Positions 8,834 to 16,841 of a DNA stretch of 64,000 bases are shown here, one piece after another. The notes under the pieces were generated by a model that searched no databases, was not told the origin of the DNA, and saw only the letters and a program-made list of their open reading frames with translations. The stretch spans positions 62,001-126,000 of the forward strand of contig NJBF01000002.1 in the NCBI GenBank assembly GCA_003144275.1, read 5' to 3'. Both the position numbers and the translations under genes were made by a program. The stretch's first letter is position 1; each line of letters starts with the position of its first letter. The stretch comes from Candidatus Heimdallarchaeota archaeon B3_Heim. Lineage in GTDB: Archaea > Asgardarchaeota > Heimdallarchaeia > Hodarchaeales > Hodarchaeaceae.

Positions 8834-9046
8834 AAACCACCACCCCCACATTTCCGATGGAATATCTACGGCTAGCTATGCGAAAAGCGAAACCTGTCTA
8901 TTAAGCATTTTCCAACGACTAAAAATTATGGGAGTGGAAAAAAGGCCTGAGAGGTGTTATCTACCAAGTAGTACCCCGAAGAAGTGAAATTTCGTGAATT
9001 GTGTATATATAAAAAGAGGTACTATCATGATATGATGGTATATATA

Positions 9047-9202
9047 ATATGGTAAGAAATAGAATATATATATATAGAATCGGGCTGGACAGGCAGCCAG
9101 AGCGGGTGTGGGAAAATGTCATAACATGCTCCTTTTCCTGTACCCTTTTAAGGGATCTTACCATATGTGTAATGTTCTATTTTCCACTCCATCTTACCAT
9201 AT
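9047..9202. promoter_or_regulatory. Cluster of three ATATGGTAAGA words
   Basis: Exact copies at 9047-9057 (plus) and at 9156-9166 and 9192-9202 (minus, 36 bp apart), with no gene between. This may be a control region for the divergent flanks or a protein-binding boundary. Confidence 0.5.
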
Positions 9203-9496
9203 CATTCCCCCTGATTATGCCATATCTAGCTCATCTGGTGATATTCTATCTTCTTCATCTTGAGTGCATAATTGGGGATCCAAGCGAGTAGAAGATGACC
9301 TCTCCCCTAAATTTGAACTTAGAAAAATTAAAAACCAATTTATAGGGACCTTTTATGATGACCTGGAGACAAAAAAATATTATTTTTCGTCCAGGCTTCT
9401 TTTTATTCCATCCAAGGTGTGATAAAATAGTCTATCAGAGTTGTTTCGTTAAATAACCCGAAATGATGAATATATTAATTAGACGTTAAAAAGAGT

Positions 9497-9814
9497 TTAT
9501 TCTGAGATGGTCCGATAAAATACCTTGGGTCTACCTTTTTTATTTACAGGGGGCGAATATTTTGTCACGACTTTCAAGACCATAAGTCTTGTTAAGGCAT
9601 CATAAATTGTCGTTCGAGCTATTCCTGTTTTATCGCACAGTTCCATCCGTGTTGCCGGTTGGTGTTCTTTTAATGCGGTAAACACTTTTAAGTCGGTTTG
9701 ATTTGTAAAACTAGAGATTATCCCTTGAGGATGACTTTCAGTTGTCATTTCCTCTTCTACTTCGATTACTAGCATTTCATCCATATATCGGCCCATTTCT
9801 CTTCGCCAGAACAT
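9497..9814 (-). CDS. Winged-helix transcriptional regulator (TrmB/MarR-like)
   Basis: 105 aa. Residues 38-102 form a winged helix: LKVFTALKEHQPATRMELC, recognition helix IARTTIYDALTRLMVL, then a wing around KYSPPVNKKGRPKVFYRT. This is the typical archaeal single-domain regulator and would bind DNA as a dimer. It is the nearest regulator to the GGTAAG operators, but the link is only positional. It is the first gene of the accessory block. Confidence 0.75.
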   Translation of the reverse strand: MFWRREMGRYMDEMLVIEVEEEMTTESHPQGIISSFTNQTDLKVFTALKEHQPATRMELCDKTGIARTTIYDALTRLMVLKVVTKYSPPVNKKGRPKVFYRTISE

Positions 9815-9835
9815 TTTGAAACTGAATTGTTTAAT

Positions 9836-10051
9836 TTAGGTTGTCATGTTTTTTAAGATTTTCAGTATGAGGTCAATAAGATCTTTTGTATTCTTGAACA
9901 TCCTAGTGGTGAGATAAAGAATTTCATCCTTTGAACGGTTTTGACGGTACGAGACTCTTGGGAAAGTTCGTTTCACATATATTGGGAATAATTTTTTCGC
10001 TAAGATTTTTCCTTTCACAAATTTGTGCCTTTTTCCACGCATTTGTTTCAC
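9836..10051 (-). CDS. Small basic hypothetical protein
   Basis: 71 aa, strongly basic in the first half (KQMRGKRHKFVKGK, RTFPRVSYRQNRSKDE) with a hydrophobic helix near the C-terminus. It lies 21 bp upstream of the winged-helix gene on the same strand. No family is recognised. Length and composition allow a spurious ORF. Confidence 0.35.
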   Translation of the reverse strand: MKQMRGKRHKFVKGKILAKKLFPIYVKRTFPRVSYRQNRSKDEILYLTTRMFKNTKDLIDLILKILKNMTT

Positions 10052-10628
10052 TGGAAATCTAGGTCTAAAATGTTTTTCTTAGCGTAAAATGATCTTTATT
10101 AGAAAGATAGTTTACTATTAATCATTTATTTAATTAATATTGAATTATTACTTGATTAAATGAGTATATTTTCTTAAATTTTTCTTTCTTGCTTATTCAC
10201 ATTGATTAACACTACCCCCCTTATTTCCATTGGAACTTAGTAGAATTTCCTTGCGAAGTTTATTTTCAACATTCACATCGGATTGATCATCTGTCAGATA
10301 AAATTTAGGAAATCTATGATAATTTTAAAATTAAAGACATTTTTGGCCTATTTTTACCTTTTAAAGACAGGATAATTCTCTGTTTTAGCATTTCGTCAAT
10401 TTCTATCTATTCACTCTAATTTATGTGAAATCATCTTCACAGGTGAAATTGGATTTACATGTGAACGTTTTATTTTAATTTTGTCGGTAGCAATCGTTTT
10501 TTGTAATATTTGGGTATTGATTAATCTTTATTAGGGTGAATCTCCTCGTAATAGTTGTGAAAGATAAGTATGAATGAATATATTTACTCTGAATTACTTA
10601 ACAATCAATCAAGTGACGTGTAGAAAAT
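10052..10628. other. 577-bp AT-rich gene-free spacer
   Basis: Divergent upstream region for the genes on both sides. I see no gene, tRNA or strong hairpin in it. Its AT content makes TATA-like matches uninformative. Confidence 0.5.
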
Positions 10629-11111
10629 ATGCGTGAAACTGGTTCTAAAATAACTGCGAATAATGGTAAGATTACTGTTGCGTTTGATCGCAAGATACGT
10701 CTTGGACCGCTCCATACTTTAGTTGAAGGATATTTAGAATTATCTAGAAGTCAACAGAAGCAAATTGATGATCTTATCGAATCCTTGCTTATGCAAAACG
10801 AAACTCATGAAGAAACCATTTTTGATTCCTCTTCCTTACCCAAGGTAGTTTCGTTATCTGATCTTGACACCAAGAAAGAGCGCATTCTATCTATTGTCTC
10901 CAACCGTGCAAATCCAAATTTCCTTACTGCTCGTGAAATCCAGGAGCTTTATACCCATTATTTGAAAGAAGAGATTGGTATTTCAACGATCCAAACGAAT
11001 TTGAATCGTCTTGTTGATTCAGGTTTTGTAGAACGTCAAGAAGGTGTCAATCCTTTAGAATATCGTATTAATGGTAAAAAAGTTAATCAATTGCCGAAAA
11101 TTCTAATGTAA
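10629..11111 (+). CDS. Winged-helix DNA-binding protein
   Basis: 160 aa. An N-terminal charged region precedes a winged helix at about residues 83-150 (KERILSIVSNRANPNFLTAR, then ISTIQTNLNRLVDSGFVERQ, and a wing ending in LEYRINGKK). It probably regulates the accessory operon or its own promoter. It sits 213 bp upstream of the 787-aa gene, which has related HTH segments, so the two may work on the same sites. Confidence 0.7.
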   Translation: MRETGSKITANNGKITVAFDRKIRLGPLHTLVEGYLELSRSQQKQIDDLIESLLMQNETHEETIFDSSSLPKVVSLSDLDTKKERILSIVSNRANPNFLTAREIQELYTHYLKEEIGISTIQTNLNRLVDSGFVERQEGVNPLEYRINGKKVNQLPKILM

Positions 11112-11324
11112 TTTTCCTTTCTTCTCATATTTCAGTGAGAAGTGCTATTTCTGTTTTTTCTTGATTCATCCTTTAGAATTTTGTTTATTTTGCGGTTGTT
11201 TCTGTACTTCTGAATATTTTTTCCCGACGTAATGTCTACATATTATTTGGTGGATATTTAAGGAAGAGACAAGAAAACACCTCCTTAATACCGAGTATTA
11301 CTACTCATTCGTGGGAGGGTTATT

Positions 11325-13688
11325 TTGACCGAGGCTATAGACGATATGCCTTCTCCTCGGGAATTGGGAGAAATGATTGTTAATGGGTTATATAACCCAG
11401 AAACAAACAATATAGAGAGCTGTATAGATGAGTTACTCGCTTACATGCCTGAAAGTTTTCCTCGTAAAACAGCTGAGCTCCAGATTCAGGCCATAATATC
11501 CTATCGAAATAATAAATCCGAACCTAAGAAGAAGAAAAAGCGTAAAAGGAAAATTGGACTGAGGGAATTTCCTTCCAAGGAACCTACTGACGATGAGACC
11601 CGAAAAAGCGCTCTTCGTTTTGCTTTGAATTGGTTTGGAAGGAACGATCAGAGATATTTTGTCAGATTAATTAATGAGATTACTAATAATTTTCCTAAAG
11701 CAAATTATACTCAAGCGGAATCTCGTTGGATTGCTACTCAAGCTTTACATAAATACCAACGAGCTATCGACGCTATTCCTACTTTTAAGACTGCTCAAGA
11801 TCGCTTACAAGAAAAGAGGAGTTTTTTCTCGTTAAAGTCCGCTAGTACACCTCGGGTTATACCTGAAATCGGAAAAAGAATAGATTCTAGCGAAAGTAGA
11901 GACAAGATTGAGACTGATAGTCTCAAAAATCTCAAAAATGAGACTGAGTATAGACAAGATTCAACCTCCAAAGTGAGACTTTCTCGAGGAGGACATCCAA
12001 AGTATAGACAAGATTTACTCCCCAAGAAGAAAAAACTTGATCCTAAACATATTACTATATTAAAGAGATTATTGACGAATAATTATCCTTGTCTCTTCCG
12101 TGAAGAAACTGGTATATCTAAAGCTACCTTTTATCGAAAGCTCAAGCAGTTGGAGAAATGGGAGTTAATCCTCAAGGTCAATAATGGAACTCCAGCTCAA
12201 TATGAAATCAATCCCAGGTTGAAAAATTCGAGTCTCAAATTCCTGGTGGAGGGTATCCCGTCGAGTCTCATTTCTGGATCCACGAGCAAATCTTCCCCGA
12301 TTGCCGAAAAACCCAATTTTGTGCAAGATTCTGAGTCTCACTCTCAGTCTCATTTTTCGGAAATTTCCTCCAATGTACAAACCAATGGATCTAACTGTGA
12401 GACCCGATATGAGTCAACGAGCAAAACTGCCCCGATTGGAAAACCTGACGATCTGATCCAAAATGCTCATGATGCTCAGTCTCATTCTGAGTCTTACTCA
12501 GTCTCAATTCCTTCCGATTCTGAAAAACCACGAGAAAATTTTGAGACTACCCATGAAACCACGAGCAAAAAACCGTCTTTTGAGGAATTGATTGCTAAAT
12601 TTGATCCTCATCACATTCGCAGCCATGATTATCTATATCTCTGTAAAATTCAAAGGCATTCCAAAGATTTTTTCCAACAGCTAGAAAAAACCAACTGGTT
12701 AGAATCCAAGGAGGGAATGAGGAACTGGAAATGGTATAGAGGGTCCTTGAAACTCCATAATATTGAATGTCATTTTCATATTTACACTAAAAAAGTCACT
12801 ATTCAAATTTTAGAAGTAACCAGTCCAGATCCATTCAGTAATAATGCCATTGCTGACGATTTAGCGGTCCAAGTGACTGCATTTCTGGAGGATAAATATC
12901 CTGGGTTAGCGTTGTATGACCTGAAACGTCGTTCTCGCTTAGAAATCAAGAAAACCCATCACGCAATCCCCAACCATCCCATAGCAATTCGAGCGTTTGA
13001 ACTTCAATACAATTCTCATGGAGAACGCTTTGGTATTGATAATTCGGACGACAAGAAAGAACTCGAATCTCACGCCCCAAAGTATTCGACAGAGGATATT
13101 GATAATTACGTTGAAGACTGCGATTTTAAAGCCAAAAACGAGTATTGGTTCCGAGACTCAGCAAAGGACATTGTTCGCAATGGAAAAACTATAGACAAGA
13201 CAGTCGAGGTTCTGAATAAAGTTGACGAAAATCAACTTAAAACTGCTGAATGTCTCAAAGAAAATTCTGAGAATAGTCATCAATTAGCTGCTGGACTTAG
13301 ATCTCATAGCGAACTTATTGACTCCATGTCCAAACGGGAAGATGAACTTATAAGACGAAATTTTTCTTTACAGCAGACCGTCTTCACTTTAGAATCTCGG
13401 ATTACTGAAATTGTTAATTCTGGACCACATTTCACTCGAGATCCTGGAAAAGCACGGGTGAGTAGAGACAAGATTGAAGTTGTTCTCCCAAGACTTCAAG
13501 CTCTCATTTTGAGATCGATCCAGGATCATCCTGGACAAACCCGAAAGGACCTAGCGAAAAATTGCCAAGTCTCTCCAGGTTCCGTCAATGGGACGATTCC
13601 TCGGTTAAAGCGGAAGGGATTCATTTACGAGCATCAATCTAAACTGTTTTTCAAAAATAAACCACATAGAGGAAAAAAATATGTATGA
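11325..13688 (+). CDS. 787-aa multi-HTH DNA-binding protein (possible initiator/partition protein)
   Basis: Two helix-turn-helix segments are visible: residues about 240-295 (HITILKRLLTNNYP, then ISKATFYRKLKQLEKWELIL) and the C-terminus at 725-775 (LILRSIQDHPGQTRKDLAKN, VSPGSVNGTIPRLKRKGFIY). A basic patch KKKKKRKRK is near residue 65, a Ser/Glu/Thr-rich linker spans 310-420, and a coiled coil precedes the last HTH. The start is preceded by GTGGGAGGG (a good Shine-Dalgarno); the start codon is TTG. The gene itself is loaded with the words AGTCTCA and AGACAAGATT in several codon frames, which suggests self-binding sites as in plasmid initiators or partition loci. No catalytic motif is seen. 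It overlaps the next gene by 8 bp. Confidence 0.75.
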   Translation: MTEAIDDMPSPRELGEMIVNGLYNPETNNIESCIDELLAYMPESFPRKTAELQIQAIISYRNNKSEPKKKKKRKRKIGLREFPSKEPTDDETRKSALRFALNWFGRNDQRYFVRLINEITNNFPKANYTQAESRWIATQALHKYQRAIDAIPTFKTAQDRLQEKRSFFSLKSASTPRVIPEIGKRIDSSESRDKIETDSLKNLKNETEYRQDSTSKVRLSRGGHPKYRQDLLPKKKKLDPKHITILKRLLTNNYPCLFREETGISKATFYRKLKQLEKWELILKVNNGTPAQYEINPRLKNSSLKFLVEGIPSSLISGSTSKSSPIAEKPNFVQDSESHSQSHFSEISSNVQTNGSNCETRYESTSKTAPIGKPDDLIQNAHDAQSHSESYSVSIPSDSEKPRENFETTHETTSKKPSFEELIAKFDPHHIRSHDYLYLCKIQRHSKDFFQQLEKTNWLESKEGMRNWKWYRGSLKLHNIECHFHIYTKKVTIQILEVTSPDPFSNNAIADDLAVQVTAFLEDKYPGLALYDLKRRSRLEIKKTHHAIPNHPIAIRAFELQYNSHGERFGIDNSDDKKELESHAPKYSTEDIDNYVEDCDFKAKNEYWFRDSAKDIVRNGKTIDKTVEVLNKVDENQLKTAECLKENSENSHQLAAGLRSHSELIDSMSKREDELIRRNFSLQQTVFTLESRITEIVNSGPHFTRDPGKARVSRDKIEVVLPRLQALILRSIQDHPGQTRKDLAKNCQVSPGSVNGTIPRLKRKGFIYEHQSKLFFKNKPHRGKKYV
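11892..12015 (+). repeat. Three AGACAAGATT words
   Basis: Copies at 11900, 11952 and 12006, in two codon phases, with a fourth at 13466 and a fifth at 61731. The first sits in an 18-bp string, GAAAGTAGAGACAAGATT, that recurs exactly at 61723. Confidence 0.6.
11909..12548. repeat. Array of 11 AGTCTCA/TGAGACT words inside the 787-aa gene
   Basis: Exact copies start at 11909, 11919, 11939, 11974, 12231, 12264, 12334, 12346, 12478, 12500 and 12542, with near-copies at 12398 and 12490. They fall in all three codon phases and both orientations, encoding for example ET, SL, SH, RL and VS. About 0.1 would be expected by chance in this length. This argues for selection on DNA rather than protein. Confidence 0.8.
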
Positions 13689-14172
13689 AACCAAACCCCA
13701 AAATTTAGCTCTCTATCTGCCTACCACTGGAGCAATTGGAACCCTTTTTCTCTACACTATTGGGTATTCAATTCGTTCGTTTAAGACAGTGGTTAATATG
13801 TTATTGAAACACGAAATCGAGAAAGTCATCGATATTCGTTTCTCTCGCTACAGTCGGAATTCCGATTTTAACGGACAAGACCAGAACCTAGCGATGAAAT
13901 TCCTTGGCTATGGAATCGACTACGAACATAGACGAGAATTCGGGAATCCTAATTCTCTTTGGAAGCTTTTCAAAGACAATCGAAGAGCTTGGCGCTTAAA
14001 ATTCTTTTCCCACTTTACGACAGGCGAACTCCTTCTCTATCAAAGTCTCTTTACTCGTCAGAAAACGGTCCTAATGTGCTCTGAGAAAAAAATTCGTCAT
14101 TGTCATCGCTTAGAAGTTGCGAATTGGCTTTCTCAAGGTGCTAATCCTGAGATCCGGGTGATTCATCTATGA
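13681..14172 (+). CDS. DUF488-family protein
   Basis: 163 aa. It has the DUF488 hallmarks: YTIGYSIRSFKTVVNML, the VIDIRFSRYSRN acidic/arginine loop, IDYEHRREFG, and the C-terminal VLMCSEKKIRHCHR Cys-His motif. The biochemical role of the family is unknown; members are common in mobile DNA and near nucleic-acid enzymes. The ATG lies within the last 8 bp of the preceding gene, and the stop overlaps the next start (ATGA), so the four genes 11325-15146 are an operon. A second DUF488 domain is fused to ParB at 52316. Confidence 0.85.
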   Translation: MYETKPQNLALYLPTTGAIGTLFLYTIGYSIRSFKTVVNMLLKHEIEKVIDIRFSRYSRNSDFNGQDQNLAMKFLGYGIDYEHRREFGNPNSLWKLFKDNRRAWRLKFFSHFTTGELLLYQSLFTRQKTVLMCSEKKIRHCHRLEVANWLSQGANPEIRVIHL

Positions 14173-14669
14173 AAAATAAAAGATTGAAAGCGTTGATTGG
14201 CTTTCTACTGATCCTTTTGGTGATCGAACTCCTCTGTTTTGCCTATGAAGGTAATGAACTTCTGAAAACCAATTATCTCATTGAGATCGAATCAGAAATC
14301 CTTGACGACCCTCCATTAGCAAATTTCTTCTTCACGAATGTAACAATTCTAGTTCATACTGATGATGAGATAATTTTTGAAGTATTAGCAGACAGGTTTA
14401 GTGATTTCTTTAGCATTAAATATTGGACTGTAGATGTAGAATTCGAATTCACTGAATTTAAAGGATCGCTTACATTTAATATCAGTATTATTAGTTACCA
14501 ATCGGGACATTTCTATCTAACCTATAACCACACCCGTATTCCTTTCCTAATAAGCTGGACTGTAGGTGTTTTTCTTGATTCAGTATGTCAATCTATAGAT
14601 TTTGGAACACTCATTGAGACGAAGACTCTAGCGAAAATCTATGGAGTTCCTCAATTCTTTATTAAGTAA
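14169..14669 (+). CDS. Membrane-anchored hypothetical protein
   Basis: 166 aa. Residues 7-26 (LKALIGFLLILLVIELLCFA) form a signal anchor; the rest is a beta-rich exported domain with a few N-x-S/T sequons (NVT, NIS, NHT). A second weak hydrophobic segment lies near residues 120-135. It is coupled to the DUF488 gene by an ATGA overlap. No family is recognised. Confidence 0.7.
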   Translation: MKNKRLKALIGFLLILLVIELLCFAYEGNELLKTNYLIEIESEILDDPPLANFFFTNVTILVHTDDEIIFEVLADRFSDFFSIKYWTVDVEFEFTEFKGSLTFNISIISYQSGHFYLTYNHTRIPFLISWTVGVFLDSVCQSIDFGTLIETKTLAKIYGVPQFFIK

Positions 14670-14681
14670 AGGGGTGATGCT

Positions 14682-15146
14682 ATGACAATCGATCCATCCT
14701 ACCAAGAACAACTTGACATTCAGAAATATGCGGACCAACGGCGACAGGAGATCCATGATTTTCTAGCGAGACACAAGACACGACTTATGACGTTGACTGA
14801 AGTGAGTAAGGCCTTTGAATCCCAAGATCCTTATTATCACGGCAGAATCTTTGCTGTGTTGGATCCTCAAGTGGTCGCTAGTCTTTCTTACAATCCGATT
14901 CGACAGGTCCACTCCACCAGTAAAATTACCAACAATAGGAAACAATGGTTTATTGATTATTGGGAAAAGAAGTATGAGATTGATATTTCCCCCGACTCCG
15001 TAGATTTTGACGAATGGACTTATCAGGTCTGTCTCGTCTTCGAGAACTACTCTTATTACAACGGCGACTACTACATTTCTGTCTATGATTATCCTAGCTG
15101 TTTAATTGCCACATTTCTTTTAGCCAAGGAGGGAAACGATAGGTGA
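14682..15146 (+). CDS. Hypothetical protein with a decayed paralog downstream
   Basis: 154 aa, soluble, rich in Tyr and Asp, with a C-terminus YDYPSCLIATFLLAKEG. GGGGTGAT precedes the ATG and serves as ribosome-binding site. A frameshifted copy of its last 20 residues lies at 16767-16830, so the gene was duplicated and one copy decayed. No known domain. Confidence 0.7.
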   Translation: MTIDPSYQEQLDIQKYADQRRQEIHDFLARHKTRLMTLTEVSKAFESQDPYYHGRIFAVLDPQVVASLSYNPIRQVHSTSKITNNRKQWFIDYWEKKYEIDISPDSVDFDEWTYQVCLVFENYSYYNGDYYISVYDYPSCLIATFLLAKEGNDR

Positions 15147-15265
15147 GCCTTTCTCCATTTAAGAAAATTCCTGCAAACGTTGATGCAACATTAAAATTTT
15201 TTGCATTGATTAGATCAAAAAAGTTTCAGATCATCCTTTTTTTTTTCATCCATATTTTCCACTAA
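15143..15265 (+). CDS. Small hydrophobic peptide, translationally coupled
   Basis: 40 aa from a GTG that overlaps the previous stop (GTGA), with GGAGGG about 9 nt before it. The C-terminal half is a hydrophobic helix (FQIILFFFIHIF) after a basic segment. It may be a real small membrane peptide; length makes this uncertain. Confidence 0.4.
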   Translation: MSLSPFKKIPANVDATLKFFALIRSKKFQIILFFFIHIFH

Positions 15266-15270
15266 ATACT

Positions 15271-15302
15271 AAGACAAGACAAGATAAAAAAGACAAGACA
15301 AC
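15271..15302 (+). repeat. AGACAAGA direct repeats in a spacer
   Basis: Three copies, two of them overlapping (15272, 15277, 15291), of the same core word found in the 787-aa gene. This copy is non-coding. Confidence 0.6.
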
Positions 15303-15368
15303 AAGAATATTTATATTAATTAATAATAAAATTCTTTTTTTATTTCTTTAGAACGTGAGGCAATAGAC

Positions 15369-15488
15369 ATGATTTTAACTCTACTTAGACAATTATTTGG
15401 ATTTTCTATTGACAAATTACCTAAAGAACAGCAATTAGCATTAATTAAAGAGATTGTAAAAGACTGCAAAGAATATTTAGAAACATGA
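15369..15488 (+). CDS. 39-aa small protein
   Basis: ATG preceded by GTGAGG. The product starts MILTLLRQLFGFSIDKLP and ends in an amphipathic helix (ALIKEIVKDCKEYLE). Composition is protein-like with a clean stop. Function unknown. Confidence 0.45.
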   Translation: MILTLLRQLFGFSIDKLPKEQQLALIKEIVKDCKEYLET

Positions 15489-15607
15489 TCTTTTTATTGA
15501 GATTTGATATTTCGAGTATTTAAATTAGGGAAGGAATAGATATTGAATATATCTAAAAGGAGAGAATATTTTTTAAACTTCAAAGTTAATGACTAATAGG
15601 ATGTAGG

Positions 15608-15802
15608 ATGTCCGATCAGGTAAAATTTCTACTTCGAATATTACTCTTAGGTTTTATTCTCATTGTTACTATTGTGAGTATAGTTATGCCAGAAACTTCC
15701 CAAATAACAATTATAAGGGGTGCCTCAATGCTATTACTCATATTAGGGGGAATCTACACGATAATCAATTATAATAAAAGATTTTCATTTGCGCCCGAGT
15801 AA
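15608..15802 (+). CDS. Small two-helix membrane protein
   Basis: 64 aa. Two predicted membrane helices at about residues 8-28 and 37-54, joined by a short loop, and a short charged tail. No family is recognised. It sits alone between small or decayed genes. Confidence 0.6.
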   Translation: MSDQVKFLLRILLLGFILIVTIVSIVMPETSQITIIRGASMLLLILGGIYTIINYNKRFSFAPE

Positions 15803-15806
15803 CCTA

Positions 15807-15989
15807 ATGAATCAATTCTCATTCGATCTAGATGACTCTAATGTGATCACATTTCAGTAGTATGAACTGAAAAGACTGGAAACGAGTTATTGTAGACATT
15901 ATCAAGAGGAAATTTCCAATTGTCCGATTAAATGTCCTTATTTCTCAAATAAAACCGATACTACCACAGTGATTCTGGTTGAAGAATAA
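15807..15989 (+). pseudogene. Small Cys-containing ORF interrupted by one in-frame TAG
   Basis: Reading from ATG 15807 gives 17 codons, a TAG at 15858-15860, then 42 more codons to TAA at 15987. The part after TAG has a zinc-knuckle-like CRHY...NCPIKCPYF pattern. Either this is a nonsense-mutated pseudogene or the amber codon is read through. The gene is short, so chance continuity is possible. Confidence 0.4.
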
Positions 15990-16163
15990 ACTCTGTTCTA
16001 CTGATCTGGATTGCACAATGCTTAAAAAAAGGCGGCTTTTTAGGGTATTTGGGGCATTTTTTGAATGTCGGAGCATGTTTAACCTATATATCAGAATTTT
16101 TTAGAGTTCTCCCCTAACGGATGGGAAAAACTTCATTGCGGATATTTTAGATTTAAAGAAAAA
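15990..16163. other. Spacer
   Basis: No gene is seen. AT-rich DNA with a run of A at 16024-16030; it may hold the promoter for the zinc-ribbon gene. Confidence 0.4.
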
Positions 16164-16616
16164 ATGTTTAGTCTCAATTTCACTATTATAATCTATCCAA
16201 ATGACACAGTTCAGGTTTCAACAAAGAATAAAAAGCAGCCATTCTATACAAAGGGTGATCTTGATTCTTTTTTTAGTATTATTAGAATTCTACTCAAAGA
16301 TTATGTTAAAGAAAAGAATTTTGTTGAAAAATTTAAAATTAAACAATGGTCAAAGACAGGAACTTATCCTGGTAAACTCTCAATTCTTACATGTAATTAT
16401 TGCGGATCAAAAGACTTATGGTTGAATATTCAAGATAAGAATCAATATTGTCTCGACTGTGGTAATAGGAAGCCAGTAAAACTTTCAGCACTATGTCCTC
16501 TTTGTGAAAATGAATTAATATATTTAGAATATGCTGCTTTATATTGCGGAAGATGTAATAAAAGTTATTATCTCAGGAAAGATAAGATTATTCTCAGATT
16601 TTCTCCTATTGAGTGA
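16164..16616 (+). CDS. Zinc-ribbon protein
   Basis: 150 aa. The C-terminal half carries two four-cysteine ribbons: CNYCG...YCLDCGNR and CPLCEN...YCGRCNK. The N-terminal half is a small alpha/beta region without recognised motifs. Double ribbons usually bind nucleic acid or proteins. No catalytic residues are seen. It stands alone. Confidence 0.75.
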   Translation: MFSLNFTIIIYPNDTVQVSTKNKKQPFYTKGDLDSFFSIIRILLKDYVKEKNFVEKFKIKQWSKTGTYPGKLSILTCNYCGSKDLWLNIQDKNQYCLDCGNRKPVKLSALCPLCENELIYLEYAALYCGRCNKSYYLRKDKIILRFSPIE

Positions 16617-16619
16617 AAT

Positions 16620-16739
16620 TTGATAAAAAAACAAAACATCATTGAGATTATTGGGTTGTCTCTGGCAATTTTCTTTATTATACTTACTAGTGCCTACGTG
16701 CAAATTTTGTGGGGAAGAAATTGTTTGGAGAAAAGTTGA
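16620..16739 (+). CDS. Possible 39-aa membrane peptide
   Basis: TTG start just after the zinc-ribbon stop. It has one hydrophobic helix (IIGLSLAIFFIILTSAYVQI). Support is only composition and position. Confidence 0.3.
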   Translation: MIKKQNIIEIIGLSLAIFFIILTSAYVQILWGRNCLEKS

Positions 16740-16766
16740 GGGAAAGTCAGTTCCTCATAATCCAGA

Positions 16767-16830
16767 TCTATGATTATATCCAAGCTGCCTCATTGCGACG
16801 TTCCTTTTAGTGAAAGGCGAGCTCTCTTGA
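16767..16830 (+). pseudogene. Decayed C-terminal copy of the 14682 gene
   Basis: After YDY and a 2-nt insertion, the translation resumes PSCLIATFLLVKGE, nearly identical to PSCLIATFLLAKEG of the 154-aa protein. The match is clear at protein level, and only the tail survives. Confidence 0.75.
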
Positions 16831-16841
16831 GTCATAAATGA

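Larger units (their letters stand above)
8586..9496. other. 911-bp gene-free region at the host/accessory boundary
   Basis: No convincing gene. It holds four copies of ATATGGTAAGA (8789, 9047, and inverted at 9156 and 9192), a perfect 12-bp hairpin at 8803-8833, and a stretch at 8834-8990 with more G and C than its surroundings that might be an RNA. Another imperfect hairpin (CCTGGA.../...TCCAGG) lies near 9371-9404, downstream of the next minus-strand gene, and could be its terminator. Confidence 0.5.

Noticed and set aside
9049..9291. Plus-strand ORF of 80 aa
   Set aside because: Low-complexity aromatic/hydrophobic composition in an AT-rich control region with repeated motifs; no ribosome-binding site.
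11325..13688. 787-aa protein as a tyrosine or serine recombinase
   Set aside because: No R-H-R-Y or serine-recombinase motif is seen. Only HTH and coiled-coil signals are supported.
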